Assembly (NCBI RefSeq): GCF_000340215.1
Contig: NW_006921538.1
Location: 4,290,320-4,354,319, forward strand
Origin: Pseudocercospora fijiensis CIRAD86
Lineage: Eukaryota > Ascomycota > Dothideomycetes > Mycosphaerellales > Mycosphaerellaceae
Length of the DNA stretch: 64,000 nucleotides
Direction: 5' to 3'
In this document: one piece after another, positions 46,447-56,438 of the stretch
How positions within the stretch are numbered: position 1 is the first letter of the stretch
How the letters are laid out: each line of letters starts with the position of its first letter
The notes under the pieces: generated by a model
What the model was told of the DNA's origin: nothing
Database searches by the model: none
Seen by the model: only the letters and a program-made list of their open reading frames with translations
Made by a program: the position numbers and the translations under genes

Positions 46447-47382
46447 TCATTCAGTCATCGCTTCATGGAACCTGGCAATCTCCCGCTGCAGCTCCTCTTC
46501 CGTAACAACCCATGAAGGCGTGATATACGTGCCAGGCTCACGCGCATTGACCATCGCTTCTGGGTTATCCGTCACGAGACCAGCGTTCATGGAGGTAATG
46601 GCTCGCTGCTGAATCTCGTCTGGAGTGAGTGGGCCGCGACCAGTCCAGGTGATGTCTTCCATGTCGTCGTCTTCTTCTTCAGAGTCGTGACGTTGATCCA
46701 TAGAGGGAGACTGATGTGCTTGGACTGGGTTGGCTCCCTGAACGACGTTGTCTTGCCATGTGGTGTCTTCGTGGTTGCTGTCGGCATCGATCTCATCGTC
46801 GCTGACCTTGTCGTCTTCGCTGTCTTCTCCCTCGTTGCTGTTCTGAACGTTAGCGGAGGATGAAGCTGTGAGCGTGTTCTGACTTGCCGTTGCGAGCGGC
46901 TGCGAGCTTTGTGGTACGATCGCAGGACCTTGAGCAGAAGAAGCTGCTGTGACCGCTGTGGGACCCGCGACAAGACCTGGGATGAGTGGTAGGTGCTTTC
47001 GCTCTGGATTTGTCTTGTAGGCAATTGAGATACCCAGGTTCGCAGCCTCGCGCAGAATGTTGCTTCTCAGTGCCGCGAAATGGGCAAGCTCACTCGCATC
47101 CCACGTGGAGTTGTTCCATTCATTGGGGCGATCGATGGCTTTCCAGTCCGCGTTCTGATGGCCCTTCTTCAGGCGTTGGATGTTCCGGTCGTAGAGGTTG
47201 TAGAAGTTGAATTCTCCAAAGTCCGGATACAGTGCGATGAATATGTCTGCAAGCTGCTGGCGGACCGTCTCATCCTGGCTGTCGCTGAAGCTGAAGATCT
47301 GGAAGAGCATGAATAGGACCATCCGGGTTTCTCGTGTCCATGTCCCGGACCTAGTGATCTGGTTACGTTTGCCGCTAGCCAT
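46447..47382 (-). CDS. copy B: intact Myb/SANT-like family protein, 311 residues
   Basis: The start ATG at 47382 gives MASGKRNQITRSGTWTRETR, where WTRET is the family's W-T-x-x-E signature. The helical region that follows (LADIFIALYPDFGEFNFYNL) and the downstream block ADWKAIDRPNEWNN plus LRSNILREAANLGISI match copies A, E and F. The second half is low complexity and acidic (NSNEGEDSEDDKVSDDEIDA, DSEEEDDDMEDITWTG). It has no CX4CX2C Cys domain. A Myb/SANT-like domain with acidic tail suggests a nuclear DNA- or chromatin-binding protein, but this is inference. It is on the opposite strand to the other copies. Confidence 0.7.
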   Translation of the reverse strand: MASGKRNQITRSGTWTRETRMVLFMLFQIFSFSDSQDETVRQQLADIFIALYPDFGEFNFYNLYDRNIQRLKKGHQNADWKAIDRPNEWNNSTWDASELAHFAALRSNILREAANLGISIAYKTNPERKHLPLIPGLVAGPTAVTAASSAQGPAIVPQSSQPLATASQNTLTASSSANVQNSNEGEDSEDDKVSDDEIDADSNHEDTTWQDNVVQGANPVQAHQSPSMDQRHDSEEEDDDMEDITWTGRGPLTPDEIQQRAITSMNAGLVTDNPEAMVNAREPGTYITPSWVVTEEELQREIARFHEAMTE

Positions 47383-47949
47383 GACTGCCGGTGATTTGTA
47401 CCCTGTTCGCCAGGAAAGCGTAGCAAATGTTGCCGATACGTGACCAAGGTTCAACTGGCGTCTAATTGTGTAGAGACCGGCGAGGCAACGGAGGCTATAG
47501 TGGTTGGTGTAAGGTGTTGTATGATCTTGAAGAGTCGTGTTGTGTGATCTTGAAGAGTCGTGTTGCTAATCAATTTTGTGTTGAGGTGTGGTTATACTCG
47601 CTCTTTTAACGTCCCTGCCTGACGCTTGTGACAACATTCACTTTCTTCATAATCCATGAAGAAGGCATTGTCCTGAGAGATATCGATTGAGGCCAAACTA
47701 TACCTGCATAGACTGTCCGAACGTGCACAATATATTGTTCTGGGTTTCATGCTCTTTATCTCGCTCTTTGTGTGCAGATTTCTGGCTGTGAGCACGTGTT
47801 GCGACAGCAGAGAGTGCGAAGCGCCGAGGCATGATTTTTTGATGATTTACGATTGAAGACGGGCGCATAATAGTGTATAGAGATTCCATGGGTTTTTGGC
47901 CAGCTAGCCGCAGGATGTAGATGTCTAATAGGCAAAGCTTTGCGATGGT
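47383..47949. other. promoter side of copy B and intergenic sequence
   Basis: A short direct repeat (atcttgaagagtcgtgttg, twice at about 47520-47565) lies upstream of copy B. No other gene. Confidence 0.4.
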
Positions 47950-48416
47950 CTGTGCTGGGTGTCAAAGAAACGCTTGTCTCGCAGCAAGCATTGGCATGTT
48001 TAAGACCTCTGCACATCTGGCTTGACTCATAGGATCTGTCTGTCCTCACTTAGAATACTTGATATGCCTCTATTGATTGTATCGACTATAAAAAGGATTT
48101 TCAAAATTATACGCCGAGGAAGAGTCACGGGATTTGTGGGGCCGCTGTTGATCCGGTTCACGAATCTATCGCGCTAGTGTTTCGCGCCCATTGGGTCCAA
48201 CGCGATGTTCAATTCACTCGTCCTGAGGATGACTCCCCTTGAATTCCATCTACCCTGGTCGGATCTCTCTCAAACTCCTCTCTCAAACTCCTCACAACAT
48301 CACCTCGCGAGCCATCTCCACAGCCATAAACGACCAGGAACTTCACCAGTCAGCGAAACGGCGACAGCAATAATTCCTGACGTTCTCTGCTGGCCTCGAG
48401 CGCCAACAATCCCAAG
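47950..48416 (+). repeat. duplicated upstream region, copy in front of C
   Basis: It matches 49090-49602 in order. Shared blocks are caaagaaacgcttgtct and cagcaagc, then agtcacgggatttgtgggg, then tcgcgctagtgtttcgc and acgcgatgttca. The pair shows that the promoter was duplicated together with the gene. Confidence 0.7.
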
Positions 48417-48764
48417 ATGCCTCGAGCTGGTCGTGGCGAGCCACTGGCCAAGATCGGCGGCAGCCATAGGTGGACCGACGATGAGTACGGCTCGTTACAC
48501 ATCCTAGAGGTCGAGCACCCGGACCTCAGCAAATCTGAGAAAGAGCGCCTGTGGCATGAGCGCTTCCCAGAGCATCGCAAGATTGGTCGGAACTACAACG
48601 CCAGCAAGCTCGAGGAGACTTGGGCATATCGGCATCACGACACTTCCCTTTCTATCTTCCAAGCGCCTCTATCAAACCTCTTTCAAACATTTCACGAACT
48701 TCACTTCGACGAACTTCCTATATACAACGAGAATCGCGACCTCAAGCAGCCGACGGAGCTATGA
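48417..48764 (+). CDS. copy C: short Myb/SANT-like family protein, truncated
   Basis: The 115-residue frame starts MPRAGRGEPLAKIGGSHRWT, matching the start of copies D and E. The Myb/SANT-like domain is complete: WTDDEYGSLHILEVEHPDLS, LWHERFPEHRKIGRNYNASK and the closing LEETWAYRHH. Similarity to E ends after residue 75, and the remaining 40 residues are unrelated. It may be a truncated, domain-only protein or a recently broken copy. It has no internal stop. Confidence 0.55.
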   Translation: MPRAGRGEPLAKIGGSHRWTDDEYGSLHILEVEHPDLSKSEKERLWHERFPEHRKIGRNYNASKLEETWAYRHHDTSLSIFQAPLSNLFQTFHELHFDELPIYNENRDLKQPTEL

Positions 48765-48830
48765 CAGAAGATCTTCTCGGTCACAACCGTGGACATACTC
48801 CGCCAGGCTCGAACCTCAAGCCATCCAAAA

Positions 48831-49075
48831 TGCCTCTCGCTGGTCGCGGAGAGCCTTTGCAGAGGATCAATGGCAATCACCAATAGACCGACGATGAGCA
48901 CGGTACATTGCATATACTCATGGTCGAATGTCCAGACCTGAGTGACCTGGATTTGGAGCGCCTGTGGCATTAGCGCTTCCAGGAGCGCAGAAAGCAGGGC
49001 CGCAACTGCAATTCAGGCAAGCTTCGAGAGACCTGGAGGAACAGACACTACGAGGGCAAGCCAGCCAGTCACGCA
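48831..49075 (+). pseudogene. copy D: Myb/SANT-like fragment with two RIP-type stops
   Basis: The fragment starts MPLAGRGEPLQRINGNHQ and then reads TAG where the family has the conserved Trp (TGG). TDDEHGTLHILMVECPDLS follows, then a second TAG after the LWH motif, where E has Gln (CAG). It ends with LRETWRNRHYEGKPAS, after which similarity stops. Both stops are one transition from the family codon. Confidence 0.7.
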
Positions 49076-49089
49076 ACATATTTGCTAGT

Positions 49090-49602
49090 TTGTGCTGCGT
49101 GCCAAAGAGACGCTTGTCTGACAGCAAGCGCTGCTTCATGTAAGAGTTTCACATGCACCCTGCCTATTAACTGTGGCACTTACTTGTCAGAATCGTCTAT
49201 TATAGATGTACTCTGCCCATCGACTGTGTCACTTACTTGCCTCAATCATCTATTATACGATAACGTTTTCAACGATATATACCAAGGGCTAGTCACTGGA
49301 TTTCTGGGGCGCGAGTTGCCTGGTTGCCTGGCGCAAGTAAATTCCTCGCGCTAGTGATTCGCATTCGAGTGAAAGCGTCGACGCGATGTTCAGCTTAACT
49401 TGTACCAGCACCCCGTCGATCTTCCTCCTACATCGCTCCCCCAACCTCTACCCAAGGATTCCTCCGACGACATCTTGACAGTCACCAGACCAAGAGAATA
49501 CACCCGCAAGCACCAAAATCGTGCCGACATCATCCCAGGGGCTTAGCCATCGAGCTCAGCACACGCCTCTACTTGCCAGTTGCGAGCATCAACGTCGTCA
49601 AC
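49090..49602 (+). repeat. duplicated upstream region, copy in front of E
   Basis: This is the partner of 47950-48416. It is the promoter region of copy E and overlaps nothing coding. Confidence 0.7.
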
Positions 49603-51249
49603 ATGCCTGCCGCCGGTCGCGGAGACCCGCTGACCAAGACCACTAACTACAACTGGACCGACGATGAGTACAGTACGCTCCACATCATTCAAGTCGAGCA
49701 TGCCTACCTCGAAGGACCGGATATTACGCGGCTCTGGCACCAGCGATTCCCACAGCACATGAGTCAAGGCCGCGAGTACAATGCCACCAAGTTGAAGGAG
49801 ACCTGGCAGTTCCGCCACTACAAGGGAAAGTCCGCGAAGTGGAAGACGATCGCGCGCCCAAACCGCAGACCAGAAGGAGAGGATCAGACTCAGCACACGG
49901 CACAAGAGCAGGCGCACTTCCAAACACTCCGCCAGGAGTTGCAAACTGCTGCAAACGCTTGTACGCCTCCCATCACTCTCCAGGCTCCTACGGCTCCAGT
50001 CGACTCTGGTATCATGTGTGGCTGCAATGCCTGTCAGCGCAAGGTCCAGGGGCGCGACACTGCAGCTGCTCAGAGCGATGCTGTGAAGGACAAGAAGGGC
50101 AAAGGGAAAGCCCGCGGCATCAGCGCAAAGGCGAGCAGTGTGAACGGAGTCAGCAAGAAGACCGACAAGGAGTCTGCTCGCAACAAGCGCCCAGTCAAGA
50201 AGAGTTCAGCGCTCGGAGACAAGCAGCCGCGCTCACGCCGTGAGATGAAGCGTCCCATCTATGCTGATCCTAGAAGCGAGAGCGATGAAAATGATGCCGA
50301 GATGGAAGAGGAAGAGATGGAAGAGGGCAGCGATCCTGACGCCATGGACCTGGATGACGACAATCTCATTGATGAGCCCACACAACCGACCTCTCGTCCA
50401 CAGGACGCAGTTCCTGGATTGGGTATGCCGGCCGCCTCGATGAGGAATGGAGCAATGTCTAAGAAGTTGTCCACCATCGCTTTGAGTGAGAGCAAGCCGG
50501 CGACTCACATGAATACTGGACCATCTCGGTACAACGGCCAGGATCGTGCTACCTCGAACCAATTCAACCTTGGCAATGCATCTTCTAGGCCGGGAGCACA
50601 CACCATGTTGTCGATCCGCACATCTCAAGTCAACGCCGCTGCTCCGGAAAACGCTCGGAGTCAGTCAGACAGAAGCTCAAGCGGCGGAAAGACAGCTACG
50701 AAGCCATCTGGAGCGTCTCATCCTCATGGGAAGAAGGTGGACGAGCCAGCCGTCGACTTGGCCAACGTTGAGCGCGCCGAGGGATCTCTCCGTATGGTCC
50801 ACTACAAGAACCTCTTCGTGGCAGACGACAAGCTCCGCCTCCAAGACGGATTCACCTTGGTGAAGCAAGACACCCCTCTCTACCGCCACGGCGGTCAAGT
50901 GATGATGATCGCCCCATCGCTCCAAAAACCAGGCCCATTCATGGTCTGCGACACCAACAAGTGTACTGGCTGCAAGCGCAAAGCAGAAAAGAACTTGGAA
51001 TCGCCAACCGAAGGCTTGCCATTTGTTCACCTGCGCCAGTGTCTTCGCGATGAACATTCTGGCCGTCTTCTGTTCCAGCCAGAGGATATCTGCGAGAACC
51101 TCCCGGCGTCTTCTGATCAGCCGCTTGACCTCGCGAACGTCGTCATCGTCTGTCCTGGCTTGGGAGCGAAGGTGTACCGCGTTGTGGTGTGCGATGTCAA
51201 TGGCTGCACGTACTGTAGCCAACGCGAAGCTAGGGGCCTTCCACGGTGA
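49603..51249 (+). CDS. copy E: intact Myb/SANT-like protein with C-terminal Cys domain, 548 residues
   Basis: The start MPAAGRGDPLTK is confirmed by the same start in copies C and D. Domain order: Myb/SANT-like (residues 15-75, with W18 in the WTDDE signature, LWHQRFPQH and LKETWQFRHY), a family block KWKTIARP then QTLRQELQTAANACT (about 80-120), and a CGCNAC motif near residue 138. Next come a Lys-rich stretch (KDKKGKGKARG and KKTDKESARNKRPVKKSS), a basic cluster (RSRREMKRP) and an acidic run (EMEEEEMEEGSDPDAMDLDD). The conserved C-terminal domain has two CX4CX2C motifs at Cys 449/454/457 and 530/535/538. The Cys triplets suggest metal binding. A nuclear regulator is the likely role, by composition only. 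Confidence 0.75.
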   Translation: MPAAGRGDPLTKTTNYNWTDDEYSTLHIIQVEHAYLEGPDITRLWHQRFPQHMSQGREYNATKLKETWQFRHYKGKSAKWKTIARPNRRPEGEDQTQHTAQEQAHFQTLRQELQTAANACTPPITLQAPTAPVDSGIMCGCNACQRKVQGRDTAAAQSDAVKDKKGKGKARGISAKASSVNGVSKKTDKESARNKRPVKKSSALGDKQPRSRREMKRPIYADPRSESDENDAEMEEEEMEEGSDPDAMDLDDDNLIDEPTQPTSRPQDAVPGLGMPAASMRNGAMSKKLSTIALSESKPATHMNTGPSRYNGQDRATSNQFNLGNASSRPGAHTMLSIRTSQVNAAAPENARSQSDRSSSGGKTATKPSGASHPHGKKVDEPAVDLANVERAEGSLRMVHYKNLFVADDKLRLQDGFTLVKQDTPLYRHGGQVMMIAPSLQKPGPFMVCDTNKCTGCKRKAEKNLESPTEGLPFVHLRQCLRDEHSGRLLFQPEDICENLPASSDQPLDLANVVIVCPGLGAKVYRVVVCDVNGCTYCSQREARGLPR

Positions 51250-51260
51250 TCGAGGATGAA

Positions 51261-51538
51261 ATGATATCCGCTGCTGAGAGGGCTTTCGGACATCACATTC
51301 AATCAGACGCCATCGCTCTACGGAGTGAGAGAAGCAAAACCCACCAAGAACTCATGATGGAACGGTAGAAAAGGAAGGTCGCTGAACATGATTACGAACT
51401 GAACAGGATCGCGTGCTGGAAATCGCGGCGCTGTACGTCTGGACACGAATGGCAAACGAGCATCAGGATAGGAAGCTATGGGCAGGAGAACTGGGAAGAT
51501 TTGCCAACAACCTCAGGAGCATCGGATTAGGAGGCTAG
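51261..51538 (+). pseudogene. helical fragment between copies E and F
   Basis: Just after the stop of E a frame reads ISAAERAFGHHIQSDAIALR and QELMMER, then a TAG (probable CAG), then KRKVAEHDYELNRI. A frameshift leads to VLEIAALYVWTRMANEHQDR, ending at TAG 51536-51538. It looks like a broken coiled-coil gene. I cannot say whether it belongs to the same family. Confidence 0.35.
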
Positions 51539-52227
51539 AGGAAAAGGGATTGGCAAGCTGTATAATACTCGATAGGATTGAATTGACTTTAATCGTTGGG
51601 TACAGCCTCATATGTCTTTCTTGTCAAAATTGATGAATCCAAGATTCGTCACCGTCATCGAATCAATGAGAGCAGAATCAATAGGTTCAGTCCTTCCCTT
51701 TCTGTCTCGGCTACATGCAGGAAACGAAATTATCTGCTCTCGATGTTTCTCGGCCGATTTTGGCATGTCTCATGTCTCTTAGCCGAAAATGTGCTTCCTC
51801 TTGCCCTTGCGACAAGTTTCATCGTCGTTATCTAGTGCTTCAACGGGGAGAGAACAGCATCGATGGAGCCGATTTTGTTATATGTTGCTGTACGACATCT
51901 CCTGATAGTTCGACTGTCACTCTTGTTCGTATATGCTTGGAGGTCCCTGTATGGTTCGAAAATTCTACGGCTTGAATGATGAAGCCTGCCGTCACGGTGG
52001 AATCTGTTTACTGGCCTGGCTTCTCACCAGCACTGCGAAAGTGAACATCCAAGGATGTTTCTATCGCTGACATGTAAACTTTTACACCAACATTCGCCAC
52101 GGTCAACTTTCTCTTTCGCCACACGCTTGGTGGCCTACTCGACTCCACCGCCCTATAACACTCAGCCGATTCAGGCATTCAAATCCAAGCTCTCTAATAT
52201 CATCTTCTCCTCGCATATTCCCCCAGC
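51539..52227. other. intergenic sequence, promoter side of copy F
   Basis: No gene supported. A short frame at 51596-51835 has no family features. Confidence 0.35.
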
Positions 52228-53721
52228 ATAGCCAGCAACAAAAACTCCAACGGCGGAGCCAAGAAGTGGACTGATCGAGAGCGTCACACGATCCAGACTC
52301 TACGATAGGAGTTCCTGTGCAACTCTCGCGATACCTACGATCTTTTGGGCCGTATGTGCGGTCCCGGCTTCGAAGCAGCTGGGAGGCCACACTACTCGCA
52401 ATAGCAAATCAATGATGAATTCAATCAGCGCGAAAATGCAAGCAAGGCTTGGGAGATTTGGGGCCATATCTTTCAGTCGACTCAGAACCAAAATGGCCCG
52501 TACACTCAAGACGAACTCGACATGCGCGAGGAGATCCGAGACATCATCGTCTCTGAGGCAGCACGCATCGGCGGTCGAAACTGGTTGCTTGAGGATGCTA
52601 GTGGCAATCTGTCTCGCGCGATCAATCCGGTCTCTTTGTCTCCAGCAGCTGGGCCCCTTGCGGTCGCTGCAATTGCGCGAGCAGCAGCAAACGTGCAGGC
52701 GGCTGTCAATGGTACTAGTGTAGTTATACTGCCTTGATCCGCCCTCTCAAGCACCTCAACGCTTCTTCCTAGCCCAGCCATGTCAGTACTAGCCCGCTAT
52801 CCTACGGCGGAAAGGCCAACGACGAAGACGATTACTTTCCCGGCTAGTACGGTAACTCAACCGCCAGCTTCGCAACCCAGTGACAAAGAAGCGGACGCCG
52901 TGGATGAAGGTGCACGTACGTCTCCAGGTGAGGTCCAAGACGATATGGCCGCCGTGAACAAAGTCCAGCCCGACGAAAATCCAGCGCAATCCAACCAAGC
53001 CAACACTCTCACCGGCGGCAAATCCTTCCAATCCTGGTTCCAAGACATCCTCGAAGACGACGACATCTCCGACAACGAAACCATCTTCACCATAACTCCC
53101 ACCGGCCGGACCGCTCTCCAAGCCCATCAAAAACTCCCCATGGTTCACCAAGACTACCTCGCATTGAGATCCCGACTCCCGCAGAATTCCAAGTACATCA
53201 CCACCGTCCCAGCCTCTTTCCCCCTCATTGACAATTCCGACGAGGTGTACAAATACGGTGGCGCCGCGATCCGCACCATCAACTCCCTCACCGGAAAAGT
53301 CACAGACGTCATGGTCTGCTCCAAGGATATCTGCAGGAATGAGCGCTGCTACACGTCAGACCATCCAGCCAAGTCACGCCGCAGGTCAAGTCCATTCAGG
53401 GGTATGCCGTTTGTTCATGTTAAGCGTGACTGTGAGGTTCACGATGGTGTCATCTACTTCGAAGGTCACCTGGATATCCCAAACTCCAGCTGGTCTTCTT
53501 TGCCACCGCGAGTGGAGGAGATTGATGTTATGTTCGTTGTTGATGACGAGGAGGTGGAGGTGAGGGCTCAGGGGTGTGTGGTGGAGCGTTGTCCGATTTG
53601 TCGGAGATTGGTGGTTGAGGAGGAGGAGGAGGAGGAGGAGGAGCAGGCGAAGGTGACAGGTCGGCGCAATCCAGGGCGAGCTGCGAAGGGGAAGGTAAGG
53701 CTTGGGAGTCTTGGTGATTGA
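52228..53721 (+). pseudogene. copy F: full-length family member inactivated by four RIP-type changes
   Basis: One frame of 498 codons is aligned over the whole copy with no indel. The start is ATA (ATG in B, where MAS..K.N matches IAS-NK-N here). Stops are TAG after TIQTLR, TAG in the HYSQ segment, and TGA after VVILP, each one C-to-T change from CAG, CAG and CGA. The Myb/SANT-like region (KKWTDRERHTIQTLR), the block ENASKAWEIWGHIFQSTQNQ with EEIRDIIVSEAARIGG, and the C-terminal Cys domain are all present. The Cys motifs are CX4CX4C near 53320-53350 and CX4CX2C near 53577-53605. From the ATG at 52780 the last 313 codons are open, so a truncated C-terminal protein could still be made. Confidence 0.7.
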
Positions 53722-54130
53722 GATGGTCTGGCTGGCGGAGCGGTGGTGTTGTGGTTTGCGAATGCGCTGTCAGGCGCGGAAATGGACGAAAGTTTCTGCT
53801 GACGGTGGTTGTGGTCGATATCCTTTGCGCAACGAGGCCTTCTGCAGGTTCAATAGCATACATTCATCACAGTAACAGATACCCGCCGCACTCGTGTCCC
53901 AGCAAGCCTTGTGATGTCCCTCGAATCCTCTTTTCCTTTGCCTTCTATTATGACCTCTCCGTTCCTTAGCAGCGCCTGGCATCTCTTCGTCGGGTGGCAA
54001 ACGTAGCAGATCTTGATTTCCATGAGTATCGCTCTGTATTCTTCTTCTTGCGGCGGTGCTGGAGGCTGATTCGCTTGTAATCGTGCTATGGCAAAGTCCA
54101 GTAGCAAATCAGCAAAAGGGCAGACGGGCG
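53722..54130 (-). pseudogene. possible Cys-rich gene fragment
   Basis: On the minus strand one frame (54107-53850) reads ILMEIKICYVCHPTKRCQAL and LRNGEVIIEGK. A second (54000-53770) reads RGFEGHHKACWDTSAAGICY then CDECMLLNL. Joined by a frameshift or small intron they would give a Cys-patterned domain resembling that of copies E and F. The frames begin at non-ATG codons. This may be a seventh, older copy or chance. Confidence 0.3.
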
Positions 54131-54167
54131 ACGGACGAGGGCGTGCAGCATGCGAAATGTGGCGTGA

Positions 54168-54431
54168 ATGCAGAAATTAGCACCGCCGCGAAGATGTGAA
54201 GCATGCGTCGTTGACGCTTCAAGGCATGAGTACCTTTCGAAGGCGCTGCGACACTGTATGGCGGCGGAAGGACTCGACCACTGCACGAAGGCGCTGCGAC
54301 GCTGTATGGCGGCGCAAGGCCTCAACCACTGCACGAAGGTACAGCAAGACCGTAGGACTGCGCAAGACCTCGACGACTGTTCAAAGGCTCAATGGCCGTC
54401 AGCAAAGGACAACGAGGTGAGCGAGAAGTAG
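54168..54431 (+). CDS. possible small protein with a 16-residue repeat
   Basis: An 87-codon frame starts at ATG 54168 (MQKLAPPRRCEACVVDASR). It carries three tandem 48-bp units, 54241-54288, 54289-54336 and 54337-54384. They encode KALRHCMAAEGLDHCT, KALRRCMAAQGLNHCT and a divergent third copy. The in-frame period and Cys spacing could mean selection, or could just be a minisatellite. No signal peptide. Confidence 0.3.
   Translation: MQKLAPPRRCEACVVDASRHEYLSKALRHCMAAEGLDHCTKALRRCMAAQGLNHCTKVQQDRRTAQDLDDCSKAQWPSAKDNEVSEK
54241..54384 (+). repeat. 48-bp minisatellite, three copies
   Basis: Two copies are close (aggcgctgcgac, ctgtatggcggcg, ctgcacga shared) and the third is degraded. Confidence 0.8.
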
Positions 54432-55417
54432 CAGAGCAAGCAAAGATGGTAATACCGAAGCCTCTTCTCCTCACGCCACCCACAGGGCAACGACAAGATG
54501 AAAAAGACCATATCGCAAGCGACAGGAAGCCAGCAAAAATTGCGCTCGAGTACCCACCGTAGCGGTGTACACCCCAGCTCAGAACCGCGCTGTGCAATGC
54601 AGTCTGAATCAAGGGGGTTGCAAGGAATTCTTGAGAACCCCAACCCGAACAATGTAAGTATGAAGAAGAAAAAGAAAAATCAGGGGCAAGCTCAGGGGAG
54701 GGGGCTTTATATAGGGCGAGGGCTGGCTTGCGTCAGCTTCTAATCACAACTGCTTGCCGAGAGCCGAAATCAAAGCCTTTGTTTACTGTTGTGATTGCGG
54801 GTGATGTTCGGTTCGGGGTCAGGGGTCTCATGGCAACAGCAACACGCTGTGGGTTGTTGCTGGAGCTGCGGCTGCTGTGTCGATTATTCATCAAGCAATG
54901 ATAGACACGTTGATACTCGCTCTGCTGTGGCCTCAATGCAACGACACACGTTTAGGAGCTGGAATGTCTTTTATGCCAAGAAATGCATCCTGCATGTGAA
55001 GTGCCAAGCTTTCTGGCTGCCGCTGCGAAGACTGTGTCTCGCGCGAACTCTCCGCCTTGAAAGCAATCCTCGACATCACAACTACTCTATACAAATCTCA
55101 TGAACTTCGTAGACGAAGTGGACAACAAGTTATTGGATCAGAACAACATTCAGCACTTTGGCCATTCCTTTCTCTGCAGACCGTACAAAATAAGCCCGCA
55201 ACGTGCTGCATAACCAACTCTTAACTGAAGTCGTAGCGATAGCATTATCCGAGTGCCTTCCAATTCAATCCAATCGCTGTCTAGATCTATAACCATGCTT
55301 CCGCTCCCACGTACCAACACCTGCCTTTCCACTCAACATTCATCTATCACAAATCACTCATTAGCGTCCACCCACAGTGATCTGTCGAAGACACCATCTT
55401 CTAGACTCTATTCTCCA
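54432..55417. other. intergenic sequence
   Basis: No gene supported. Frames here are short and without domain or splice support. Confidence 0.35.
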
Positions 55418-56283
55418 ACCGTCTCTTCAGTCCGAGTGACGAAAATCTCACCAGTCGAACCTCCAGCGAAGTCTAGAAACTCTGCAGCATGTTGTTCCCA
55501 AAACTGGCGGAGATCTGAGAAGCTGTGCTTCCTGAAGAAGTCGATACCGCGCGCTGGGCTGGTGGGTCAGTCTCGCTTTCTTCTTCTAGGTCGGGAGGAA
55601 GAACGCCTGGGTAGTCTGGAGATCGGTCGGCAACAGTCAACAAGGTTCCTCACCTTCGTCGCCGTGGTAGGGATCGTGCTCTGCCTCACCCTTGGTGAGA
55701 TCGATCTGGGAAGCTGCATCGCTTTCCCTAGGATTGATCGGGGAACCAGCACCGTCTTGTATGAACTTGCACAGCTCTCGCTATTCTTCTCGTCATCTTC
55801 TAGCCCATCGCCAGCAGAATCTAGCAATGGGTGTGACGCGAGGAGCTGTGCCGCTTCTACCAAAATTGAAGCAAGGCCCTGCGAAATCAAGAGTGTCTCT
55901 GCCTCCGACTCCGCAGCAGGTACTACCTCAATCGGCGTCATAGCACTATTTACAGGATAATTTCTACAATTGCTCGGCGCAGCGTAGTAGAATATCACCT
56001 TCCGGAGCTTCTCGCGCATATCGTGTATATACCGGCATTTATATATCGCCAGAGCTTAACGGGTTTGCTGGCTTTGTCATTCGTCTCGGACGATGTGGGC
56101 TTAGTAGGCTTTGCGTTGCTTCTGGGTGTAGTAGTCGTGGTGCATTCGGCCGAAGAGGCTGTAGGGGACGATAAAGCCTTCTCCGCTGTCGAGGCCGAAT
56201 TCTACCGTAAGGATTTGGTGGGTGTAGCGCTCTTAGTAGAGGGATTTAAGGCTTCGGGTCTTGAAGGTGTTCTTTGGAGGCAT
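55418..56283 (-). pseudogene. unidentified gene broken by RIP-type stops
   Basis: From ATG at 56283 (MPPKNTFKTRSLKSLY) one frame reads 264 bp through TAA, TAA, TGA and TAA, each one transition from CAA, CAA, CGA or TGG, and CAA. It then continues openly (MREKLRKVIFYYAAP, LASILVEAAQLLASHPLL) to about 55.7 kb. Further on, other frames carry the sense (DLTKGEAEHDPYHGDEG; then FFRKHSFSDLRQFWEQHAAE to TAG at 55418), so an intron near a GTGAGG at about 55650 or a frameshift is present. No family recognised. The family-like acidic linker and small size recall lineage-specific nuclear proteins. Confidence 0.5.
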
Positions 56284-56438
56284 GGTATAGAGGAGTAGGG
56301 GATCTTGTGGGGAATTAGCTCGCAAAGACAAGTGCGAAAACGAAAGATAGACAGATCTAGTCAGCTTTGACTGAGCTGCTCGTTGGAAATCATCGAACGA
56401 AATCGAGCATTTTCTACAAAACTGGTCTACATTCTTCA

